A stretch of 64,000 nt of DNA from NCBI GenBank assembly GCA_035610365.1, contig CM069433.1, positions 56,720,487 through 56,784,486 of the forward strand, read 5' to 3'. Under the pieces are notes generated by a model, which was not told the origin of the DNA, searched no databases, and saw only the letters and a list, made by a program, of their open reading frames with translations. Shown here piece after piece: positions 56,640 through 64,000 of the stretch. The stretch's first letter is position 1; each line of letters opens with the position of its first letter. This DNA comes from Aquatica leii (Eukaryota; Arthropoda; Insecta; Coleoptera; Lampyridae). A program made the translations under genes and the position numbers.

Positions 56640-58910
56640 AGCCGGCGAGTACCGGAAACCAAAACACGTTTTACCACGATACTAGGCAACTGGAATGCTA
56701 AAATAGAAAAAAAAAAAGAAATGAAAGAGGCGTGTATAGGAAACTTCGGGCAAGAAATGCTAGAGGAGAAGATCTAACAGCCTTCATAAAATAACTTATA
56801 CTTTATGAACACTTTCTATGAAAAATAAGTTTCAACAAAAATGGACATGGAAAAGTCCCGACGGTAAATACAAGAACTAAATTGATATCATTGTAAATCA
56901 AGAACACATAATAACTGACGTAACAACTATCAATGCAATATCAATGAAAAGTGATCACAAACTTGTAAAAACAAAAGTGGTTATAAAAACTAGAAAAACT
57001 CAATTTAATAAACAGTAGAAAACAAAAACGATCAGATGTAAATGTCCTTAAATCAAAAACCGCAGAATATTAAGTATCGCTACAAAAAAGTTTATAATAA
57101 AAAAACAAACTAACAATATAGAAGAAACGAATGAAAGTATTGTAAGCGCAATACATAACTGATTAAAAACCGTAACTCCAAGAAATACAATTAAACCAGG
57201 AAGATTCAGATAATTATTAAACAATTAATAAATGAATGAGCAAAAATGAAGATGAGAGGAGAAGACGACAGTAAAGAATATACAGAGTTAAACAAAAAAG
57301 TTTAAAAAAGAAATAAAAATGAGTATACAGAAGTATTGAGACGAAGAAATAAAAAAAGTAATCAAAGATAACGCAAACATGAAAGTGTGGAAAAGAAAAC
57401 TATCGATAGGAACTAAGAAAATATTTAAAATGAGAAAACAGGAACAACAGTTAAAGAAAAAAATATGGTAACAATATAAAATTAATAACAAAAACTTATA
57501 CAGCACATACATAACAGAAAAGTCAAAGTCAAAGAAAAAAGCAAGAGAAATTATGAATGTAGGGTTCGAAGAGATACTAGAAATAAATGTGCAAGAATTA
57601 AAAACAGCACTGAATCAAATAAAAAACAGAAGAACCCCGAGAGAAGATAAAGTCCTTATCGAATATATAAAGAATGGAAATAAACTACTTTTGGAAACAA
57701 TTAAAAACTTATTAAACGAATAATTACATATACATTAATAATGTACGACTAGTATAATGCAGAAGTAATAATTATGTATGAAAAAGGAGACAAAGCAAAT
57801 TAAAAAACTGCCGACCTATAAGCCTTGTGTCTCATATATGCAAATTACTGATCGGAATCATCACAAACCGGCTAACGAATAAACTAGGTAGTTATCAATA
57901 ATAGAGTAAGCAGATTTCATAAAGTGATATGCAACCAATGAACACCTACAAAGTATAAAACTAATAATTGAAAAATACCAAAAATATAATATACCACTAG
58001 TAATAGGCTTTATAGATTACAAAAAGACGTTTGACACTATGGAACTGAAAGCTGTTTTCGAAGCCTTGGACGACTGTCAAATTGATTCTAGATATACATA
58101 CTTATCTAAAAAAATATAACAAAAGGTTAAATTATATGTTATAAAGAGTGACTAACAAAATTAAACTTAAAGGGGGGTGCGACAAAGAAATCCTTTATAC
58201 CCAAAACTTTTCACCGTAGTCTTTAAATTTTTTTTAACTAGACTGTAGAAGAAAGAAAATTATTTGACAGAATTAAGGTACGCTGACGACACAGTGTTAA
58301 TTGCCAAAGACGTCGCGCAGCTAAAAATTATGATTTCACAATTAAATGGACATTTACAAAAGATTAAACATGAACATAAACAAAACACATATAGTTTCTA
58401 ATATACTTATAGAAGAAAATATAGAAATTGGAAACGTAACATAATTCGTATATCTGGCCCATAATCTAAAAGTAGAAAAAGAAAATCAACTAGCAGAAAT
58501 TGGCAGGAAATGGGTTTGTCAACGTTTGGAAAACTAGCTAAAGTCAAAGTTTTTAACACTTTCCTGCTTCCACTATTAACATATGGAATTTAAACTATGG
58601 TTTTCACTAATAAAATAATGCATTAATTAAAAGTAATGCAAAGTAAAGTGAAGTTAGGCCGGACATGTGATAAGATCAGGACGAGATAAATGGTCTGCAA
58701 GAATACTAAATTGGAGGCGTAGAACAAGCAAACGAAGAATGGGCCGACTAAAGGTGATAATACAGTGGATACAGCAGAGACGTATTGGAAAAGAATAACC
58801 ACGGACCGGAATACATGAAAAAATATAGGGGAGGACTACATCCAGAAATGGTTAAACGTCTGAACGAAGAAGGTACCTATACTACCAACATACAAAAATA
58901 CACGTAACTA
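56640..58910 (+). pseudogene. non-LTR retrotransposon (endonuclease-reverse transcriptase, RTE-like), decayed
   Basis: AP-endonuclease pieces: GNWNAKIEKKKEMKEACIGN (56690-56750), QKWTWKSPDGKYKN (56836-56880), ITDVTTINAISMKSDHKLVK (56910-56970). RT pieces: ALNQIKNRRTPREDKVLIEY-like (57605-57665), NCRPISLVSHICKLLIGIIT (57808-57868), GFIDYKKTFDTMELKAVFEA (58005-58065), and LRYADDTVLIAKDVAQL with the catalytic YADD at 58279-58290. The C-terminal tail GHVIRSGRDKWSARILNW (58660-58720) and LHPEMVKRLNEEGTY (58838-58885) follow. The order fits the insect endonuclease-RT group near the RTE/CR1 LINEs. There are dozens of stops and frameshifts. The 5' end starts within the endonuclease. Confidence 0.85.
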
Positions 58911-58919
58911 TTATCGACA

Positions 58920-61860
58920 AAAAAATTTAATACAAATTTTGTTTATCTATAGCACTTCAGCTAACGAGAACTTAGCTCGCTAGGCTCTGTTGTCAAACAA
59001 AGCTGCTAAAATACCACTTACACAAAATCAAATGTAAATAACTATTGCAAACATCTAAATGAATGTTTTTCTTTTTTTGACTGGTAGTAGATAAAACTAA
59101 GTACCTATGTATTTCACGTAAATTAAACATACGTTATAGCACTCACTTCTAGAAATTTGTTAATGTTTGCTCAAAATGTTCAAACGTTTCTAAAGATCTA
59201 ATAAATCTAAAGTAAGTTTTAGCTAAAGGTTCTTAAAGTTTTCATAATTTTTTAATATCTATTTTTAAGTTATGAAGAACTTGTATGACGTGCGGTCTTG
59301 TACTATGTTTTTCTTTTGTATTCTCTACACTAACTTTTAAGTCGATATCATTCTGCATATTTTTGTTCCTAAATTCTATTTCCATTGAGGTTGGCTGTTA
59401 TAATGGCGTATTTTTTTTTGGATAGATAAAATACACAGTAAAAAATATATAGTTAAATTAATTCTAATTTTTAGTTCCAGCAGGGCTACTCTTATTTTTC
59501 TAGTAAATTTATCAAAGCTGTGTATCCAACTCAGTGATGTATTCTACATCATGCAGAAAATTGAATTTTCTACGCGTAGACAATAATAATTTTCTACATG
59601 ACACATTTTAAATACAAATAAAATAAGAGAAATAATTATTTAAAAGAAAAGTAAGTTCTGAAAGAGCAACAGGTTCCAAGAAAAAAGATAAATAGTTATT
59701 ATTTACTGTGCTATCAAACCTAAAAACACCTTATAACATATATCTACGGGTCACGATTTACCTGCACAAAATTTTGTTCAAAATTATGTTCAAAATCATC
59801 AAATATTTGTTTATAAATTTTGTCAACGTTTTGGTTCCATTTTACCTTGTTATCCGTTTTATTCTTTTTACGTTTTAAAACAAAATCTGTTTAAATTTCC
59901 TTGTATAACTTTGATAAGTATTTTTAGGTTAGAATTGTCTCTATTTGATTTATAGCACATAATAAATTACTTAAACTGTTTACAATAAGAACAGTATTTA
60001 TTAATGATTAAAAGGGTTTTTCTGTATTACAGTTTTAAGCCATGGAAAGCAGAAAATGAAAAAATGTTTGTTTTGAAACACGAAACATTAATAACTTCAT
60101 CGATTCCCTTTTGTAAATAAATTGTAGCTGAATATATCCAGCCAAAAAAGTTTTTCAATTTGCTGCTGCTGCAACAGGGAATTGTGTGAATTATTGATTA
60201 AATCTGATGTTGCTGAGGACGCTTCAAAAAAAGTGTCCTGGACAACAAAATTGAATTAGATCCTTATCAAAATAATTTAACAAGGTTTACACTTGAAATG
60301 TATACTGCTGGTAATCAAATTATATATAATCAAAGTCAACCAAAAATTTTAAAAAATCATCTACATGGAAACTTTACAAAAGTATGTTTTCAAATTGGGG
60401 TTAATACAATAATAAACGCAATCTTTTAATGAAATGAAAAGGCTGAGAAGGTAACGTAATAAACAATCAATTACATGTTTAGAGTAAACCTGCATTTGCT
60501 AATTATGAAAAATTGAATAGTATTGGTACCGTCTGACGAAGAACCTGGTATTTATAAGTCTGGTAAAGTTGAGTAACAACGTATTATAGTACATTTGTAA
60601 AGATTTGTTAACAACGACCTTCTCATTTAAATCATAAGCTAAGTGATATGATCATGGTGTCTTCAACTACACAATCTTTGAACAATGACTGAAAAAGCAA
60701 TTTATTCTAAATCTACACCCAAAAGGCGTAATGGCAATACACCTCACCACTCTAAGGACATAAATGAAGCTGACACAGAGTAATCAAAAAGAAGATATTT
60801 GATAATGATTTGAAGCAATTTAAATCTACATAACTGAAATGTAAAAAGCAGTATTTATAATGTTAGTTAAGCAATATGCTACATCAATTATGTAGTTAAA
60901 TTACTATCATACTATAGACACACAGTTATTCGATTTTGTCTCTATCAAACAATGTCTTACATCCAATTATAATTATATCAAGTCTTATGAAAATATACGG
61001 TTCCATAAAGTAGTGATTTACTGTTAATTAAATAATTAATATAAGTTGAATGCTAAATAGCTATAACTACATGTTGTGCAAGTACAAACTTTAAGAGCTG
61101 ATCTGTCTTAAAATGTTTTTTGTTTACTCTTGAATTTATTAACTAACTATTATTAAATCAAAATATAAATAAATTAATAAATAAAAGTAAAATATCAAAT
61201 TGTATGTTTTTACACTGTCGTCGATGGATTTGTCATTACTAAAACTACCTAAAACTGAGTGTCGAATCTGCTTGGTACACATAATGGTTTTAGTTTATAC
61301 AAATGTACATACACAAAAAGGATAAAATTAGAATATAGTAAAACTGAATTATAAGATGAATACAAATCCACAGTTTTACATCAATCGCTATTCTCATCGA
61401 TATCTTGATGGAAATAGGGTTCTTCTTGAAAAAAGTTTTTTTTTACATTTCCTTGATAATTATTGGACAAATTTTATTTAAATTAAAAACTTTAGTACTG
61501 TTTTTGTGGGTGCTTTGCTTTGACTTTGGTAAAGATTTAAATAATGCTACTCGGTCCACAGTAATACATAAAACTACTAATTATTGCTAGAACCAAATTA
61601 AGAAGAGAAATAGCAATAGGAACTAGGCTAATTTTAATCAGCAAATGTGAAATTCTAACTTCAACAGCTGTTGACAAGTTGGGTTTTTAAAAATGGCGCT
61701 TATTCTACATTATTTACGTCATTACCTACATATAAAAGTATTGTGGCTGTCGCCATCTCGTGGTTAACGAGCCCACGTATAAAATATAAAGAAATTGGTG
61801 CTATAGAGATGTTAGCATGTTGGTAGTACCAATAAATTGAACTGTTCTATACTGACGTGC
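58920..61860. other. no gene recognised
   Basis: AT-rich. Between 60040 and 60790 several short plus-strand open pieces occur (for example IELDPYQNNLTRFTLEMYTA near 60250-60310 and SKSTPKRRNGNTPHHSKDIN near 60710-60765). They look like a decayed coding region, but I cannot assign a family. Proximity to the P-element-like remnant is noted only as context. Confidence 0.4.
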
Positions 61861-61869
61861 TTCTATAAA

Positions 61870-62560
61870 ATCAGTGGTAACAATTTTATCTCAACGACAA
61901 AGCAATTTGATACATTCATCACAATTACTTGTAAATGTTAGCCCTTTTTTTGTAATATACCCTGAGAAGTAAGCCATCGTACATTTTGCAACTCTGATTT
62001 TCTTAAAAGGTAGTACAGGAATATGAATATCAGTACCACCTTCATGTAAGAGGGCAACACTTTCAGTTGCTTCCTCTGTAAGAAGGTAACGTAAGTTATT
62101 GGAAATTCCAGCACTATCATTTTCACAATTTGCACCAATAGAGTGTGTCGATGTTAAATTATTTTCCAACAAAGCTTTAAACGAATTACAGAAATTGTCA
62201 ACATCGGGAGAAACATTTCTCACTCCATGACTTTTAATGCTGCAAAAAAATTTTCGAGAGCACATTTCCTTTTCTCTCCAAAATCTTCTAACTCATAGAT
62301 GCAATCTTCTTTTTTATTATATGAAAGGTAGTTACCGATTGCCATCTCATCAAATAGAAGAACACAGCACTTGTCAACAACTTTAAAGTTTTGTACTGCA
62401 TGCTTTAAGGAAGTAAAAAGTTTGCTTGTTTATACCAGGGCAAAATTGAATTTTATTAAGTAAAGTTGTAAGTGTTCTTCGAGATGGAAGAGCAAAGATC
62501 TTTTGTAAATAGCGGTAACCTTTGGAGCTATGTGTTAAAAAAACTTAGACACAAAAGTTT
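61870..62560 (-). pseudogene. P-element-like (THAP9-type) transposase fragment
   Basis: Minus strand, right to left: YLQKIFALPSRRTLTTLLNK then IQFCPG (62440-62530), VVDKCCVLLFDEMAIGNYLS (62320-62385) around a catalytic aspartate of the RNase-H-like domain, and YELEDFGEKRK (62265-62295). The open part 61891-62265 then has SHGVRNVSPDVDNFCNSFKA, LLENNLTS, GANCENDSA and a C-terminal AYFSGYITKK with a CDECIKLLC cysteine cluster. The segment between EDFG and the SHGVRN block is much shorter than in the family, so the middle of the catalytic domain, including its GTP-binding insertion, is deleted. The N-terminal THAP finger was not found. Confidence 0.72.
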
Positions 62561-62599
62561 TTCGTCTAAAGTGTATCGTCTTGCTCTAGGTGGTAAACC

Positions 62600-63355
62600 T
62601 TGAATTCTTATTTGCTGCATAAATTGATAAATGTTGTAGTTCGACTCGCAGTTTCATAGATAAGTTAATATAGGTTACGCAAACACTCTTGGAATAGTTT
62701 ACAGTAGAAATTAAATAATTATTTATTTTTAACTTTTTAATAATTGTTCTAAAATAAATATACTCAGTACTTGACATTGTAAATGATTTGTGATGAGTAA
62801 TACAAATCTACAAAAAATTGGTAATTGGACATATTTAAATGTTTTCTAGTACTAAACTAATAAGACCAATTTTTTTAATTTGTATTTGTTATAAGACTGT
62901 ATAAGCGCTGCAAAAGATACTACTGTGATACCTCATTTTCATTATTAACGTGTCCTTAATCCGTGATCTGCATTTGTATTATGTCAAGCAAAACATTAAT
63001 TTACGTAAAAAAAATATCATAAACATGTTTTGGTGGTTCCAACCTTATATTCTGTATTTCAGGTTTAAAAATATAGTTTAACAAATAAAATGAAATTTAA
63101 TACGACTGAAGAAACGTTGGAGAAATTTTAATGTGAAATGGATGTTAACTGAACCAACGCAACGTTTGCATTCAGTCTTTAATGACAAAGTTAAAAGTAA
63201 TAAAGAAAAACTTCAATTCAAAATTTGATTAGCTTTTAATTATAATCTGGTTAGACATTTTTCCAATTTATAAATCAGTTCATTACTCACAAAAAAGGAC
63301 GCCATTGATAAAGCATTTTTATCTTTTTCGTCGTGTTAACAAATAACCCTTCGAT
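62600..63355. other. no gene recognised
   Basis: AT-rich. The short open stretch at 62586-62777 (minus) has no motif. Confidence 0.5.
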
Positions 63356-63359
63356 CCGA

Positions 63360-63560
63360 AAGTAGAACAGCTTTAAGTTCAAGGGTGATTTTCTACATTT
63401 GTTCGACCATTAATCGGTCGGTGAGCGAAATCGGTGATTTATCTCGGCTGTCAGGGCCGGAAGCCACCCCGTGCTCTACAAGCGATCCCCACTAATCTCC
63501 TGCCGCGTCTTCGCGACTTCCTGCCATGCATCACTCTTATCGTGTGCTAATCCGCAAAGA
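63360..63560. other. GC-rich island
   Basis: About 200 bp clearly richer in G and C than the surroundings, containing CGGTCGGTGAGCG, CAGGGCCGGAAGCC and TCCTGCCGCGTCTTCGCGAC. It has no long open frame and does not fold as a tRNA to my eye. The sharp compositional change suggests a mobile-element fragment or a regulatory CpG-rich block. Family unknown. Confidence 0.4.
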
Positions 63561-63564
63561 CCGC

Positions 63565-64000
63565 GTAATCTATTTCAGTTCAACATAACGACGTATAACA
63601 GTAGGCTATTAAGTAATTAAATCAATTAAGTATAATTAGATGAAGATAAGACACAGTTTCATTATCCGTATCATAAATAAATAAATTATTTAACGCCGTT
63701 TACATTACTCATATCCTGAATAAAGTAAGGAAGCAACCGTCATTCTTTAAGTGTAATTTATTTCCCTTTCTTAAAGAAGCTTTATGTATTCCAACTAGAA
63801 AGAATACGCTTTTATAACTGAATCACTTTGTAACTGTCATAACGAATGCAACACGCATCGTTTCCTTTGGAAGCATAAAACATATTTAATTGGAATGATA
63901 AATATAAATTAGACTCGGCTTTCAATTGTATTTACTGCTCATAAATCACTACGATTGGGGTCGAACTAACAGACAGTGCACATAAAATTATTACTTTGTC
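63565..64000. other. no gene recognised
   Basis: AT-rich flank to the window end. Nothing supported. Confidence 0.5.

Noticed and set aside
63360-63560. tRNA or 5S rRNA gene
   Set aside because: No cloverleaf or internal promoter boxes could be recognised.

Overview
This is about 64 kb of AT-rich, non-coding-dominated DNA from a large eukaryotic genome, almost certainly an arthropod and most likely an insect. The reasons are the mix of mobile elements (BEL/Pao, a Ty3 element with an env-like gene, Penelope-like elements, piggyBac, Tc1, mariner-like, hAT, P-element-like, Mutator-like with a YqaJ nuclease, an RTE-like LINE) and the absence of any operon, rRNA or compact gene. I see no host gene I can defend. 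Nearly every recognisable protein segment is a broken transposon or retrotransposon, so the window reads as a heterochromatin-like or intergenic transposon graveyard. I cannot name the species.

Layout. 0.1-1.7 kb: a minus-strand Penelope-like element (reverse transcriptase plus GIY-YIG). 2-10.6 kb: mostly featureless AT-rich DNA with short repeat fragments. 10.7-11.7 kb: decayed piggyBac. 12.3 kb: a possible Harbinger scrap. 15.1-15.9 kb: decayed Tc1. 17.4-18.1 kb: GC-rich island. 19.3 kb: small foldback. 20.1-24.4 kb: a second piggyBac, split by two LTR-like insertions with recognisable 4-bp target duplications. 24.7-27.9 kb: two mariner-like copies around a hAT remnant. 28.1-31.0 kb: two fragments of one DDE transposase family. 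32.7-34.0 kb: hAT. 34.6-36.0 kb: Mutator-like (minus). 36.3-37.4 kb: Penelope C-terminus with a hammerhead relic. 39.7-41.1 kb: Mutator-like gene ending in a YqaJ nuclease. 41.4-42.3 kb: large foldback. 42.3-45.2 kb: errantivirus-like Ty3 element (minus). 45.5-50.1 kb: BEL/Pao element whose 3' LTR is interrupted by a tandem array. 50.7-51.2 kb: Penelope C-terminus. 52.2-52.8 kb: Ty3 reverse transcriptase. 55.3-55.9 kb: Penelope C-terminus with an intact hammerhead. 56.0-56.3 kb: diverged array monomer. 56.6-58.9 kb: LINE. 61.9-62.6 kb: P-element-like.

The main finding is the array at 47240-49764: seven copies (five direct, two-plus inverted) of a 342-bp monomer, each complete copy carrying a full type I hammerhead ribozyme (CTGATGA core, 4-bp stem II, GAAAC, palindromic stem III, 6-bp stem I). 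The whole array is flanked by a 12-bp direct duplication inside a BEL LTR. This is the architecture of an animal retrozyme: a non-coding element whose tandem transcripts self-cleave to monomer-length RNA that can circularise. Its probable mobilising partners, Penelope-like elements with their own hammerheads just 3' of the GIY-YIG domain, are present in the same window as at least four broken copies. A diverged, catalytically dead monomer lies at 55990-56315.
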